A DNA stretch of 64,000 nucleotides from Salinilacustrithrix sp003476595 (GCA_963972525.1 CAXAUZ010000003.1:205526-269525), one strand, 5' to 3'. Counted from the stretch's first letter, positions 40,031 through 48,642 are shown. Translations and numbers: made by a program. Notes: generated by a model not told the origin, from the sequence alone.

Positions 40031-41044
40031 TCAGTAGTTGGCGGGCAGGAGCTCGGAGAAGGCCCCGAAGAACACGAACAGGCTGACGGCGAACACCGGC
40101 GCACCCAGCACGTAGGCCGGCCACCGGCGCCAGAGGCGGGACAGGGCGTAGAAGGCGAGCCAGATCGCCGCCGTCACCGACCCCCACAGCACGGCGGGTC
40201 CGGCGGTGCGCTCGTCGACCCCGTCCAGGCTCTCGAGGTCCACGGGGACGCCCGCCTGCTCGACCTCGTCGTCGACCTCGCCTGCGCCCTCATCGTCGCC
40301 GCCGTCCTGGTCGTCCTCGACGTCGTCGACGTCCTCGTCGGCGAGCTCCTCGGGGGCCTCGACCTCGGGCCGGGTCGGGGTGGCCGGGGCGGGCTCGTCG
40401 ACCAGGAGCGCGGAGACGATGATGCGCTGGCGGGCCGAGTACTTGGGGTGGCACGACGTCAGCGTCAGGCGGTCGTCGCCCTGGTCGTCGATGACCTCCA
40501 CCTGGCTGGGGAGCACGATCTCGGTGCCGGAGACCTCGTAGCGGAACTCGCCCTGGAGGGTGGTGACGATGATCTCGTCGCCCGGGGCGAGCTCGTCCAC
40601 CCGGTGGAAGGGCTGGCCGTAGGTGGTGCGGTGCCCGGCGATGGCCGAGTTGCCCGGCTGGCCGGGCATCGGCGTCTGCGGGTAGTGGCCCGGCCCCTTC
40701 TTCAGGTCGTCGCGGCTCACGCCCTCGACCACGATCTCGTCCACCCCGATCCTGGGGATGACGATCCGGGCGACCGCCTCGCCGTCGGCGGGCGGCGGCA
40801 GGGGCGCGGTGGTGGTCGTCGTCGTCGTGGTCGCCGGCTCCTCCTCGGGCTCGGTCGTGGTGGTGGTCGACGACGTGGTGGTCGTCGTCTCGAGGAGCGC
40901 GGCGAAGTCGTCGGCCAGGTCGTCCTGGGCCTGGGCGTGGGCGAGGCCGGTGCCCCACAGCTGGTAGGCGACGAAGAGGAGCACGATGGCGCCCGACCAG
41001 ATCAGGGTCCGGCCGACGCCGCTGAGCACCTTGGCGAGCCGCAT
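40031..41044 (-). CDS. Class E sortase
   Basis: 337 residues. One N-terminal span (LIWSGAIVLLFVAYQLWG), a Thr-rich stalk with TTTTSSTTTT and TTTTTTTT runs, then the sortase beta-barrel at about 90-225: IVIPRIGVDEIVVEGVSRDD, SAIAGHRTTYGQPFHRVDEL with the catalytic His, DRLTLTSCHPKYSARQR with the catalytic Cys and Arg. An acidic linker and two C-terminal spans (AVLWGSVTAAIWLAFYALS; YVLGAPVFAVSLFVFFGAF) follow, which many class E sortases lack. It would anchor LAxTG-type proteins to the wall; no substrate gene is seen nearby. ATG at 41044 has TACGCT 7 nt upstream. Confidence 0.93.
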   Translation of the reverse strand: MRLAKVLSGVGRTLIWSGAIVLLFVAYQLWGTGLAHAQAQDDLADDFAALLETTTTTSSTTTTTEPEEEPATTTTTTTTAPLPPPADGEAVARIVIPRIGVDEIVVEGVSRDDLKKGPGHYPQTPMPGQPGNSAIAGHRTTYGQPFHRVDELAPGDEIIVTTLQGEFRYEVSGTEIVLPSQVEVIDDQGDDRLTLTSCHPKYSARQRIIVSALLVDEPAPATPTRPEVEAPEELADEDVDDVEDDQDGGDDEGAGEVDDEVEQAGVPVDLESLDGVDERTAGPAVLWGSVTAAIWLAFYALSRLWRRWPAYVLGAPVFAVSLFVFFGAFSELLPANY

Positions 41045-41051
41045 CGCGGTG

Positions 41052-41057
41052 AGCGTA
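41052..41057 (-). promoter_or_regulatory. -10 box of leaderless sortase promoter
   Basis: TACGCT on the minus strand, 7 nt before the ATG at 41044. Confidence 0.5.
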
Positions 41058-41102
41058 GGGGAGCCGGCTGGCCGTGCCTTGGTCGGCTTCTCGGCCCGTC
41101 GG

Positions 41103-41108
41103 TACCGT
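41103..41108 (+). promoter_or_regulatory. -10 box of leaderless ccm operon promoter
   Basis: TACCGT followed by 6 nt and the ccmA GTG at 41115; it lies 46 bp from the sortase box, so the two promoters are back to back. Confidence 0.5.
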
Positions 41109-41114
41109 TGGGCG

Positions 41115-41822
41115 GTGGCCGATGCACGCCCCCCTGCGGTCGGCTCGGCGGTGCGCATGCGCGACGCCGTCGTCCTGCTCGACCGCTTCCCCGCCCTCGC
41201 CGGCGTGGATCTGGACGTGGCGCGGGGCGAGATCGTGCTGCTGCGGGGCCCGAACGGGGCCGGCAAGACCACGTTGCTGCGCACCTGCGCCGGTCTGGCC
41301 CGGGTCGTGCAGGGCACGGTGGAGGTCCTCGGGGAGGACCTCGTGGCGGCACCGCGATCGGTCCGCCGGCGCGTCGGGATGCTCAGCCACCAGGACGGGC
41401 TGTACGCCGACCTGACGGTCGAGGACAACGTGCGGTTCTGGGCCCGGGCCGCCGGCGCCGACCTGGACGACGCCCGATCCGCCCTCGCCCGCTGCGAGCT
41501 CGACGGCCGCCTCGCCACCGTGCCCGCCGCTCGCCTGTCCGCCGGCCAGAAGCGCCGGACCGCACTCGCCGCCCTGCTCGCCCGCCGCCCCGAGCTGTGG
41601 CTGCTCGACGAACCCCATGCCGGCCTGGACCGGGCCGGGCGGGACCTGGTCGACCGCCTCGTCCGCGACGCCGCGGCTGCCGGCGCCACCGTGCTGTTCG
41701 CCAGCCACGAGCTCGACCGGGCCGAGGGCCTGGCCACCCGCGCCGTCACCATCGCCGGCGGCCAGATCCGCGACGACAGCGGCACCCCGGCCCGACCGAT
41801 CGGGGCCGAGCGTGCTGGCTGA
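41115..41822 (+). CDS. ccmA: Cytochrome c maturation ABC ATPase CcmA
   Basis: 235 residues. Walker A GPNGAGKTTLLRTCAGL at about 50-66, Q-loop LSHQDGLYADLTVEDNVRF, signature LSAGQKRRTALAALLARRPE, Walker B LWLLDEPHAGLD and switch His in LFASHELDRAEGLA. With CcmB it powers release of holo-CcmE from CcmC. It is placed in the ccm operon by its neighbours; sequence alone would fit a general ABC exporter. GTG 41115 is in register with a leaderless -10 box; an ATG at 41157 is possible. Confidence 0.93.
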   Translation: MADARPPAVGSAVRMRDAVVLLDRFPALAGVDLDVARGEIVLLRGPNGAGKTTLLRTCAGLARVVQGTVEVLGEDLVAAPRSVRRRVGMLSHQDGLYADLTVEDNVRFWARAAGADLDDARSALARCELDGRLATVPAARLSAGQKRRTALAALLARRPELWLLDEPHAGLDRAGRDLVDRLVRDAAAAGATVLFASHELDRAEGLATRAVTIAGGQIRDDSGTPARPIGAERAG

Positions 41823-42480
41823 CGCCCGCCTCGTCGCCGGCAAGGACCTCCGCATCGAGTGGCGGTCCCGGGTCGGGATCGGCCAGATGGTGCCCTTCGC
41901 CGTCCTGGTGCTCGTGCTGTTCGCGTTCGCGCTCGACCCCGACCGGGGCATCCTCACCCGCGCCACCGCCGGCCTCTACTGGGTCGCCACCCTCTTCGCC
42001 GGCCTGCTCGCGGTCCAACGGGCGTTCGCCCTCGAAGCCGCACCGGGCGTCCGCGAGGCGATGCGGCTCTCCGGCCTCGACCCGGCCGCCTGGTTCCTGG
42101 GCAAGGCCGCAGCCATCGCCGTCCAGCTCCTGCTGCTCGAGGCGGTGCTCGGCGTCGGCGTCGTGGTGCTCTACTCGGCCGACCTGCAGGGCCCGCTGCT
42201 CCTGCTCGCGACCTGCCTGGCCGCGACCGTGGGGATCGCCGCGGCCGGTACCCTGTACGGCGTACTTGCTGCGGGACTGGCCGTGCGTGACACGCTGGTA
42301 CCGCTCCTCCTGCTCCCGGTCCTCGCACCGGTCCTGCTCGGGGCCACCCGGGCGTCGGAATCGGCGCTCGGCAACGGCGTCGGTGACGGCTGGTCGTGGT
42401 GCGGGCTGCTGGCGGTGTTCGCCGTGCTCTACACGATGCTCGGCATGACCTTCTTCGGCACGCTCCTGGAGGAGACGTGA
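41812..42480 (+). CDS. ccmB: Haem exporter permease CcmB
   Basis: 222 residues with six membrane spans. ARLVAGKDLRIEWRSRVGIGQM at the start, ALEAAPGVREAMRLSGLDPAAWFLGKA and LRDTLVPLLLLPVLAPVLLGATRA-like segments match the CcmB family. GTG at 41812 overlaps ccmA by 11 bp. It forms the membrane part of the CcmAB transporter. Confidence 0.93.
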   Translation: MLADARLVAGKDLRIEWRSRVGIGQMVPFAVLVLVLFAFALDPDRGILTRATAGLYWVATLFAGLLAVQRAFALEAAPGVREAMRLSGLDPAAWFLGKAAAIAVQLLLLEAVLGVGVVVLYSADLQGPLLLLATCLAATVGIAAAGTLYGVLAAGLAVRDTLVPLLLLPVLAPVLLGATRASESALGNGVGDGWSWCGLLAVFAVLYTMLGMTFFGTLLEET

Positions 42481-43262
42481 CAACCACCCCCACCGAGGCC
42501 TCGCCGCCGGCTGCGCCCGCCACGAGCACGGCTTCGCCGCTCACCCGTGTGCTCGGCGCACTGTCCGCCGTCGGCGTGGTGCTCGTCGGCTGGCTCGGGC
42601 TGGTCGCCTCCCCACCCGACGTCGTGCAGCAGGACTCCGTGCGCCTCATCTACGTGCACGTGCCCGCGGTCACGTGGATGTACGTCGCCGTGTTCCTGTG
42701 CGCGTTCGCCTCGTTCATGTGGCTCCGCAAGCGCACCGACGGCTGGGACGTGCTCGCTGCCTCCGCCGCCGAGATCGCCACCGTCCTCACCGGGCTCGGC
42801 CTGATCACCGGCGCGGTGTGGGGCCGGCCCACGTGGGGCGTGTACTGGGTGTGGGACGCCCGCCTCACCTCCACCGCCATCCTCTTCGTGCTGCTGCTCG
42901 GCTACCAGGCGCTGCGCCGCTACCCGGCCGAACCCCAGGCCCGCTCCCGCATGGCCGCCGTGCTCGGCCTGCTGCTCGTGCCCAACGCCGCCATCGTCCA
43001 CTACTCGGTCGACTGGTGGCGGGGCCTGCACCAGGACGCCACCGTCTCCAAGATCGACGTCTCCATCGAGGGCCTGATGCTGTTCACGCTGGCGGTGAGC
43101 TTCATCGTCATGGGCGTCGTGTGCGCCTGGCTGCTGGTCCACCGCTTCCGGGTCGGTTGGCTCGAGCGCCGGGCCGAGCGCCACCACCTCGACGCCGCCC
43201 TGGCCGACCGCCGGGCCGATGCCGATCCCTCGGCCGGGGTCGCCGTGGGGGGCCCGCGCTGA
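42477..43262 (+). CDS. ccmC: Haem handling protein CcmC
   Basis: 261 residues, six spans. RLIYVHVPAVTWMYVAVF with the first haem-ligand His, the WWD-type motif WGRPTWGVYWVWDARLTSTAIL, and NAAIVHYSVDWWRGLHQ with the second His. Attaches haem to CcmE in the outer leaflet. The N-terminal 30 residues are a Thr/Pro/Ala-rich extension. GTG at 42477 overlaps the ccmB stop codon (GTGA) after GGAGGAG. Confidence 0.95.
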   Translation: MTTTPTEASPPAAPATSTASPLTRVLGALSAVGVVLVGWLGLVASPPDVVQQDSVRLIYVHVPAVTWMYVAVFLCAFASFMWLRKRTDGWDVLAASAAEIATVLTGLGLITGAVWGRPTWGVYWVWDARLTSTAILFVLLLGYQALRRYPAEPQARSRMAAVLGLLLVPNAAIVHYSVDWWRGLHQDATVSKIDVSIEGLMLFTLAVSFIVMGVVCAWLLVHRFRVGWLERRAERHHLDAALADRRADADPSAGVAVGGPR

Positions 43263-43420
43263 TGCTCACCTCGACCGTCCTCGCCATGACCCATGCCGGC
43301 TACGTCGCCGCCGGCTGGATCGCCACCGTCGGGCTGCTCGGGGGGTACGCGGCCGCCACCATCCGCAAGGGCCGCCGGCTCTCGCGGGTCGTCCCTCCCG
43401 AGGAGCGCCGCTGGACATGA
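43262..43420 (+). CDS. ccmD: Small membrane protein CcmD
   Basis: 52 residues. One span (GYVAAGWIATVGLLGGYAAAT) with basic residues after it (IRKGRRLSRVV), the size and topology of CcmD, and in the canonical place between ccmC and ccmE. It helps form the CcmABCD complex and release holo-CcmE. ATG at 43262 overlaps the ccmC stop codon (TGATG). Confidence 0.85.
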   Translation: MLTSTVLAMTHAGYVAAGWIATVGLLGGYAAATIRKGRRLSRVVPPEERRWT

Positions 43421-43971
43421 CCCCGCCCACCGACCCCACCACCCCCGATCCCCACGCGCCGTTCGAGGACACCGACGACGTCGACGGCATCGACCTCACG
43501 CCCCGGCAGGCCCCGCCCGTCGGCGGCGGCTCGGCCGACCGGGGCAAGCGGGTCGCCATCCTCGGTACGCTGGGCGTGCTCGTGGTCGCCCTCGTGTTCA
43601 TGGCCTACCAGGGCCTCAACAACGCCACGGTCTTCTTCCGCAACGTGGACGAGGCCGTGGAGCAGCGCGACGAGCTGGGCGACAAGCGCTTCCGCCTCCA
43701 GGGCTCCGTCGTCGACGGCTCGCTGGAGTCCGACGGCACATCGGTCCGCTTCGCCGTCGAGTACGGCGGGGTCCGCGCCGACGTCGTGCACCTCGGCGAC
43801 CCGCCCGAGCTGTTCCAGCCCGACATCCCCGTGGTGCTCGAGGGTGCGTGGAGCGACGAGGGCGACTGGTTCGCCAGCGATCGCATCCTCGTGAAGCACA
43901 CCGAGGACTACGAGGCCGAGAACCCCGACCGCACCGACGACTACGTGGGTGAAGGGACCTCGCTCGAGTGA
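43417..43971 (+). CDS. ccmE: Haem chaperone CcmE
   Basis: 184 residues. Acidic N-terminal extension of about 40 residues, one span (RVAILGTLGVLVVALVFMAYQGL), then the OB-fold: ATVFFRNVDEAVEQRDELGD, FRLQGSVVDGSL, VVLEGAWSDEGDWFASDRIL and the haem-binding VKHTEDYEAE (HxxxY). His at about residue 168 would bind haem covalently. ATG at 43417 overlaps the ccmD stop codon (ATGA). Confidence 0.95.
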   Translation: MTPPTDPTTPDPHAPFEDTDDVDGIDLTPRQAPPVGGGSADRGKRVAILGTLGVLVVALVFMAYQGLNNATVFFRNVDEAVEQRDELGDKRFRLQGSVVDGSLESDGTSVRFAVEYGGVRADVVHLGDPPELFQPDIPVVLEGAWSDEGDWFASDRILVKHTEDYEAENPDRTDDYVGEGTSLE

Positions 43972-45944
43972 ACGCCGCACTCGGTACCGCCGGGGTCACC
44001 CTCGGCCTCATCGCATGCGTGGCGGGTGCCGTCACCATGGTCGTGGGGCTCCGGGGCGAGCGCGCCGCGCTCATCCGCACCGGTCGCACGTACGCCTTCC
44101 TCGCCCTCGCGGGTGCGATCCTCGCCACCATCGCCATGGAGCGGGCGCTCATCACCCGCGACTTCTCCCTCGAGTTCGTGGCGAACAACGGCTCGACCCG
44201 GACCCCGGCCCTGTTCAACGTCGCCACCATGTGGGCCGCCCTCGAAGGGTCGATCCTGCTGTGGGCGCTGGTCCTGGCCGGCTACACGGCGCTGATCGCC
44301 CACAAGTTCCGGGCCCGCCTCAACGATCCGCTCGTCGGCTGGGCGCTGCTCACGATGTTGGTCGTGGGGATCTTCTTCTTCGGGCTGATGCTCGGCCCGG
44401 CCAACCCGTTCACCACGGTGAGCCCGGTGCCCCTCGACGGGCCCGGGCCGAACCCGCTGCTGCAGAACCACATCCTCATGGCCTTCCACCCGCCGATGCT
44501 CTACCTCGGCTACGTGGGCTTCACCGTGCCCTTCGCGTTCGCCATCGCCGCGCTCGTCACCGGCCGGGTGGGGGAGGGCTGGTTGCTCGCCACCCGTCGC
44601 TGGACGCTGTTCGCCTGGGGGTTCCTCACCGTCGGCATCATGCTCGGCGCCTGGTGGTCCTACGAGGTGCTCGGCTGGGGCGGCTACTGGGCGTGGGACC
44701 CGGTGGAGAACGCCTCGCTGCTGCCGTGGCTCACCGGCACCGCCTACCTGCACTCGGTGATGGTCCAGGAGCGCCGCGGCATGCTGCGGGTCTGGAACAT
44801 CTCGCTGCTGTGCGCCACCTTCGCGCTCACGATCCTCGGCACGTTCCTCACGCGCTCGGGCGTCATCGATTCGGTCCACGCGTTCTCCGAGTCCGACATC
44901 GGCGGTTGGCTGCTCGGCTTCTTCGGCCTGATCGTCGTCGTCTCCGTCGGCCTGGTGGGCTGGCGGGGCGATCGCCTCCGGGCTCCCGGCAGCATGGACT
45001 CCCCGATCTCGCGCGAGGGCTCCTTCCTCGCCAACAACGTGCTGTTCGCCGCGTTCACCTTCGTGGTGCTCCTCGGCACGGTCTTCCCGCTCGTCGTCGA
45101 GGCGGTGAACGGCGAGCAGCTGTCGGTCGGCGTGCCGTACTTCAACCGGATGACCATGCCGCTCGGCATGCTCGTCCTGTTCCTCATGGCGATCGCGCCG
45201 GTCCTGCCGTGGCGCAAGGCCTCCCAGGAGCTGCTGCGGGTCCGCCTGTTCTGGCCGGCCGTGGCCGCCACCGTCACCGTCGTCGCCACCGTGGTCGCCG
45301 GCGCCCGGGGTGTCGCCCCCGTCCTGGCCTTCGGGCTCGGCGCTTTCGCCGGCGGCGCGGCCATCCGCCAGGTCGTGCTCGCCTCCCGCCGTCAGGGCTG
45401 GCGCGGGGTGGTCGGTCGCACCAACGGCGGCATGATCGTGCACCTCGGCGTCGTGATGATCGCCGTGGGCCTCGCCGCCTCCCAGTCGTACTCCTCCGAG
45501 GTCGAGCTGCGGATGGAGGAGGGCCAGGTCGCCACCGTCGACGGCCACACCCTCGTGTTCGAGGGCATCGAGACCCGCGAGGACCCGGAGAAGACGACCA
45601 TCGCGGCCCAGGTGCGGGTGGACGGTCAGGTGTACGCCCCGGCCGTCAACGAGTACGTCTTCGGCGGCCAGACGATCGGCACGCCGTCGGTGTCCACGGG
45701 GCTGCGCCAGGACGTGTTCCTGGCCCTGCTCGACGTGCCGGAGGAGCCCGGCGACCCGGCGGTCATCCGCGTCGTCATCCAGCCGCTCGTGACCTGGCTG
45801 TGGATCGGTGGTGGCGTGATGGGCCTCGGGACCGCGCTCGCGGCGTTCCCCGGGAAGCGCCGCCGCCCGACGCAGCCCACGTCGGAGCCCGCCGATGTGC
45901 CGGACCCCGACCCGGAGTCCGAGATGGTCGGGGCGCCCGCATGA
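43968..45944 (+). CDS. ccmF: Cytochrome c haem lyase CcmF
   Basis: 658 residues, about 15 spans. TRTPALFNVATMWAALEGSI, QNHILMAFHPPMLYLGYVGF with the haem-ligand His, the WWD motif VLGWGGYWAWDPVENASLLP and TRSGVIDSVHAFSESDIGG. The late YFNRMTMPLGMLVLFLMAIAP segment is also family-like. It transfers haem from CcmE to apocytochrome c. GTG at 43968 overlaps the ccmE stop codon (GTGA). Confidence 0.97.
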   Translation: MNAALGTAGVTLGLIACVAGAVTMVVGLRGERAALIRTGRTYAFLALAGAILATIAMERALITRDFSLEFVANNGSTRTPALFNVATMWAALEGSILLWALVLAGYTALIAHKFRARLNDPLVGWALLTMLVVGIFFFGLMLGPANPFTTVSPVPLDGPGPNPLLQNHILMAFHPPMLYLGYVGFTVPFAFAIAALVTGRVGEGWLLATRRWTLFAWGFLTVGIMLGAWWSYEVLGWGGYWAWDPVENASLLPWLTGTAYLHSVMVQERRGMLRVWNISLLCATFALTILGTFLTRSGVIDSVHAFSESDIGGWLLGFFGLIVVVSVGLVGWRGDRLRAPGSMDSPISREGSFLANNVLFAAFTFVVLLGTVFPLVVEAVNGEQLSVGVPYFNRMTMPLGMLVLFLMAIAPVLPWRKASQELLRVRLFWPAVAATVTVVATVVAGARGVAPVLAFGLGAFAGGAAIRQVVLASRRQGWRGVVGRTNGGMIVHLGVVMIAVGLAASQSYSSEVELRMEEGQVATVDGHTLVFEGIETREDPEKTTIAAQVRVDGQVYAPAVNEYVFGGQTIGTPSVSTGLRQDVFLALLDVPEEPGDPAVIRVVIQPLVTWLWIGGGVMGLGTALAAFPGKRRRPTQPTSEPADVPDPDPESEMVGAPA

Positions 45945-46525
45945 GCGAGCGTCGCCGCATCGGTCCGTGGATCGCCGGTGCGGTCCTCGTCGTCCTCGCC
46001 GCCTTCATCGGGGTCCTCGCCACCGGCGGGGACGACGACGGGGTCCGCTCCCGGCTCATCGGCCGTCCGGCCCCCGGCATCGCCGGCGACACCATCGACG
46101 GCGCCGGCTACGACCTGGCCCAGCACCGGGGCGAGTTCGTCGTGGTCAACTTCTTCGCCACGTGGTGCGTGCCGTGCATCCGCGAGCACCCCGAGCTGGT
46201 GGAGTTCGAGGAGCGTCACCGGGAGACCGGTGACGCCTCGGTGGTGTCGGTCATCTTCGACAGCCGGCCCCAGCAGGTCCGGGAGTTCTTCGCCGAGTAC
46301 GGCGGGGACTGGCCCGTGGTCGTCGATCCCGATGGGCGCACCGCGCTCGAGTACGGGGTCACCGGCGTGCCCGAGTCCTACCTGGTCGCCCCGGACGGCA
46401 CGGTGCTGATCAAGATCGAGGGCGGGGTGACGGCGTCGGCGCTCGACGACCTGCTCGAGCAGGTGCAGGTGGCCGACGTCGACGGCGAGCACCTGGGTGA
46501 CGACGACGAGGCGGACGCGTCGTGA
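45941..46525 (+). CDS. ccmG: Membrane-anchored thioredoxin CcmG
   Basis: 194 residues. One N-terminal span (IGPWIAGAVLVVLAAFIGVLA), then a TlpA/DsbE-like thioredoxin: VVVNFFATWCVPCIREHPEL with a WCVPC active site and cis-Pro in TGVPESYLVAPDGTVL. It reduces the CXXCH cysteines of apocytochromes. An acidic C-tail of about 20 residues is extra. ATG at 45941 overlaps the ccmF stop codon (ATGA). Confidence 0.95.
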   Translation: MSERRRIGPWIAGAVLVVLAAFIGVLATGGDDDGVRSRLIGRPAPGIAGDTIDGAGYDLAQHRGEFVVVNFFATWCVPCIREHPELVEFEERHRETGDASVVSVIFDSRPQQVREFFAEYGGDWPVVVDPDGRTALEYGVTGVPESYLVAPDGTVLIKIEGGVTASALDDLLEQVQVADVDGEHLGDDDEADAS

Positions 46526-46992
46526 AGGACCTGAGCCGGGCCCGCTGGCCCTGGATCCTCCTGCTGTCCCTGTTCGCCGGCGCGCTGGTGGTGGCCGCCA
46601 TCGGCGACAGCGGACCCCGAACGACGGCCGAGCGGGCCCGGGCCGTGTCGGAGTCGATCGCGTGCCCCACCTGCCAGGGCCAGTCCGTCGCCGACTCCTC
46701 GGCGCCGTCGGCCCGGGCCATCCGCACCGAGGTCGCCCGCCGCATCGAGGCCGGGGAGACCGACCAGCAGATCCGCGACCACATCGCCGGCATCTACGGC
46801 GACGACGCCCTGCTGACCCCGCCCCGAGACGGCGTCGCCGGCCTCATCTGGTTCCTCCCCGTCGCCGGCCTCGTCGCGGCCTTCGGTGGGCTGGTCGTGC
46901 TCTTCCGTCGCTGGCGGGTGCCCGACGACGTCGAGGTGTCCGACGAGGACCGGGCCCTGGTCGAGCAGGCCAGACGCTCCCCCCGGTCGTGA
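46522..46992 (+). CDS. ccmH: Cytochrome c maturation protein CcmH
   Basis: 156 residues. One span at the start (WPWILLLSLFAGALVVAAIG), the redox motif SESIACPTCQGQSVADSSAPSA (family LRCxxCQxQxIxDSxA), then RRIEAGETDQQIRDHIAGIYGDDALLTPP and a second span. It reduces or holds apocytochrome for the lyase. GTG at 46522 overlaps the ccmG stop codon (GTGA). Confidence 0.94.
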   Translation: MKDLSRARWPWILLLSLFAGALVVAAIGDSGPRTTAERARAVSESIACPTCQGQSVADSSAPSARAIRTEVARRIEAGETDQQIRDHIAGIYGDDALLTPPRDGVAGLIWFLPVAGLVAAFGGLVVLFRRWRVPDDVEVSDEDRALVEQARRSPRS

Positions 46993-48089
46993 GCCTGGAC
47001 GCAGACGAGCGTGCGGCGCTGGAGGAGGAGCGGGACTTCCTCCTCGCCTCGCTCGACGACCTCGAGCGCGAGCGGGCCGCCGGCGACGTCGACGACCACG
47101 ACTACCGGACGCTCAAGGCGGACTACACCTCCCGGGCCGCTGCCGTCCTGCGATCGCTCGACCGCACGGACGAAGCCGGCGCGGCAACGCCCGCCCCCCG
47201 GTCCGGGCGCGTGCGGGCCTCGTCCCGCGGTCGCCGCATCGCCACCATCGCCGGCATCGCCCTGGTCGCGGTCCTGGCCGGCGTGCTCGTCGCCCAGTCC
47301 TCGGGTCGCCGCGGTTCGGGCAGCCTCACGGGGCTGGACGTCACCGCTGCCTCCAGCCGGATCTCGGACTGCCAGGAGCTTGAGCAGGCGGGCGACGCCG
47401 ACGGGGCCATCGGCTGCTACGACGACGTGCTCGACGCGGTGCCGGCCAACGTGGAGGCGCTGACCTTCCGGGGCTGGCTCCAGGTGCGCCAGTTCGACGT
47501 CGAGGACGGGCTGGCCGACCTCGACGCCGCCATCCAGCTCGCGCCGGAGGCCACCGCTCCGTACATCTTCCGGGCCAGCGGCCGGGCTCGCAGCGGGGAT
47601 GCCCCCGGCGCGGTCGCCGACCTGGCCGCCTTCTACGCCAACGACCCCGCGGACGACGAGGCCCAGCTCGCGGCGCAGTTCTCCGAGACGATCGTCAGCG
47701 CCGCACTCGACACCTGCATCGACGGCGACGTGGAGGGCACGCTGCCGGTGGCCGAGGTGCTCCAGTGCTACAGCGACGTCCTCGAGGTGGACGAGGGCAA
47801 CGCGCCGGCGAGCATCTACCTCGGCTGGCTGATCGCCCGCAGCGGCGTCGATGACGACATGGCCCTGCGGCGCCTGGACGACGGCCTGGCCGCGGATCCG
47901 TCGATCTCGGCCGGCTACGTGTTCCGGGCCGCGCTGCGCGCCCACCTCGGTGATGTCGACGGCGCCCTCGCCGACCTCGAGGCGTTCGCCGGCATCGACG
48001 CGCCCGCGTCGCAGCAGGCGGCAGCCGAGCAGGTGCGCGCCGCCATCGACGCCGGCGAGGACCCGCTGCCGGCGCGCCCGCGCGAGTAG
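46989..48089 (+). CDS. ccmI: CcmI-like TPR protein of cytochrome c maturation
   Basis: 366 residues. Cytoplasmic N-terminal LEEERDFLLASLDDLERERAAGDVDDHDYRTL (CcmI-type), one span (IATIAGIALVAVLAGVLVAQSS), then an outer part with TPR-like pairs of helices (GDADGAIGCYDDVLDAVPANVEALTFRGWLQ; EGNAPASIYLGWLIARSG; GYVFRAALRAHLGDVDGAL). It would hold apocytochrome c for CcmF/H. The outer cysteines (DCQELEQ, GCYDD, DTCIDGD, QCYSD) are unusual. GTG at 46989 overlaps the ccmH stop codon (GTGA), completing the nine-gene operon. Confidence 0.85.
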   Translation: MSLDADERAALEEERDFLLASLDDLERERAAGDVDDHDYRTLKADYTSRAAAVLRSLDRTDEAGAATPAPRSGRVRASSRGRRIATIAGIALVAVLAGVLVAQSSGRRGSGSLTGLDVTAASSRISDCQELEQAGDADGAIGCYDDVLDAVPANVEALTFRGWLQVRQFDVEDGLADLDAAIQLAPEATAPYIFRASGRARSGDAPGAVADLAAFYANDPADDEAQLAAQFSETIVSAALDTCIDGDVEGTLPVAEVLQCYSDVLEVDEGNAPASIYLGWLIARSGVDDDMALRRLDDGLAADPSISAGYVFRAALRAHLGDVDGALADLEAFAGIDAPASQQAAAEQVRAAIDAGEDPLPARPRE

Positions 48090-48098
48090 GGGCGGGGC

Positions 48099-48593
48099 TC
48101 AGGCTCGATCAGGCGGTGGCAGGTAGCGCCCTGCGCCCCAGCTCCCGGCATCGCGCCGGACGATCCACATCGAGGCCTTCTGCCAGACCAGGTTGCGCTC
48201 CGGTTCCATGCCGGCCTGGACGAGCTGGTCGAGCAGCATCGGGATCACGTCGCCGTGGCTGCACGCCACGACGTCCTCGCCACCATCGGCGGCGGTGGTG
48301 AGCTCCTCCAGCAGCGATGCCACCTCGCCCGACCCCGCGCCCTCGAAGAGCCGGTCGTCGACCGAGACGTCGCACCCCGCCTGGTTGGCGACGGGCTGCA
48401 CGGTCTGGGCGCAGCGGACCGCCGGTGAGGTCAGGATGCGCAGGGCCGCCGCGCGGTCCCGGTCCTGGTCGATCGTCGTGGCGATCCCCTTGGCCTGGAG
48501 CTCGCCGCGGTCCGAGAGCGGTCGGGTCCGGTCGTCGCCGGTCCATTCCGATCGGCGGCCGGCGTGGGCGTGGCGGACCACGTAGAGCGTCAC
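48099..48593 (-). CDS. SixA-like histidine phosphatase
   Basis: 164 residues. TLYVVRHAHAGRR at the start carries the RHxx phospho-His motif, then RPLSDRGELQAKGIATTI, ILTSPAVRCAQTVQPVANQAG and DVVACSHGDVIPMLL with the second catalytic His. SixA-like enzymes dephosphorylate phosphohistidines or sugar/peptide phosphates; the substrate is open. GTG at 48593 has TAGCGT 8 nt upstream. Convergent with ccmI, divergent from the oxidoreductase gene. Confidence 0.9.
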   Translation of the reverse strand: MTLYVVRHAHAGRRSEWTGDDRTRPLSDRGELQAKGIATTIDQDRDRAAALRILTSPAVRCAQTVQPVANQAGCDVSVDDRLFEGAGSGEVASLLEELTTAADGGEDVVACSHGDVIPMLLDQLVQAGMEPERNLVWQKASMWIVRRDAGSWGAGRYLPPPDRA

Positions 48594-48601
48594 GGATGCG
48601 C

Positions 48602-48607
48602 ACGCTA
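48602..48607 (-). promoter_or_regulatory. -10 box of leaderless sixA-like promoter
   Basis: TAGCGT on the minus strand, 8 nt before the GTG at 48593. Confidence 0.45.
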
Positions 48608-48628
48608 TTGCCTCGCCACGGGCACGGC

Positions 48629-48634
48629 TACCGT
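48629..48634 (+). promoter_or_regulatory. -10 box of leaderless oxidoreductase promoter
   Basis: TACCGT followed by 8 nt and GTG at 48643; back to back with the sixA-like promoter. Confidence 0.45.
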
Positions 48635-48642
48635 CGCCCGCC

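Noticed and set aside
41115..42480. CcmAB as an unrelated drug or antibiotic ABC exporter.
   Set aside because: Gene order with ccmC, D, E, F, G, H directly downstream and CcmB family motifs fix its role.
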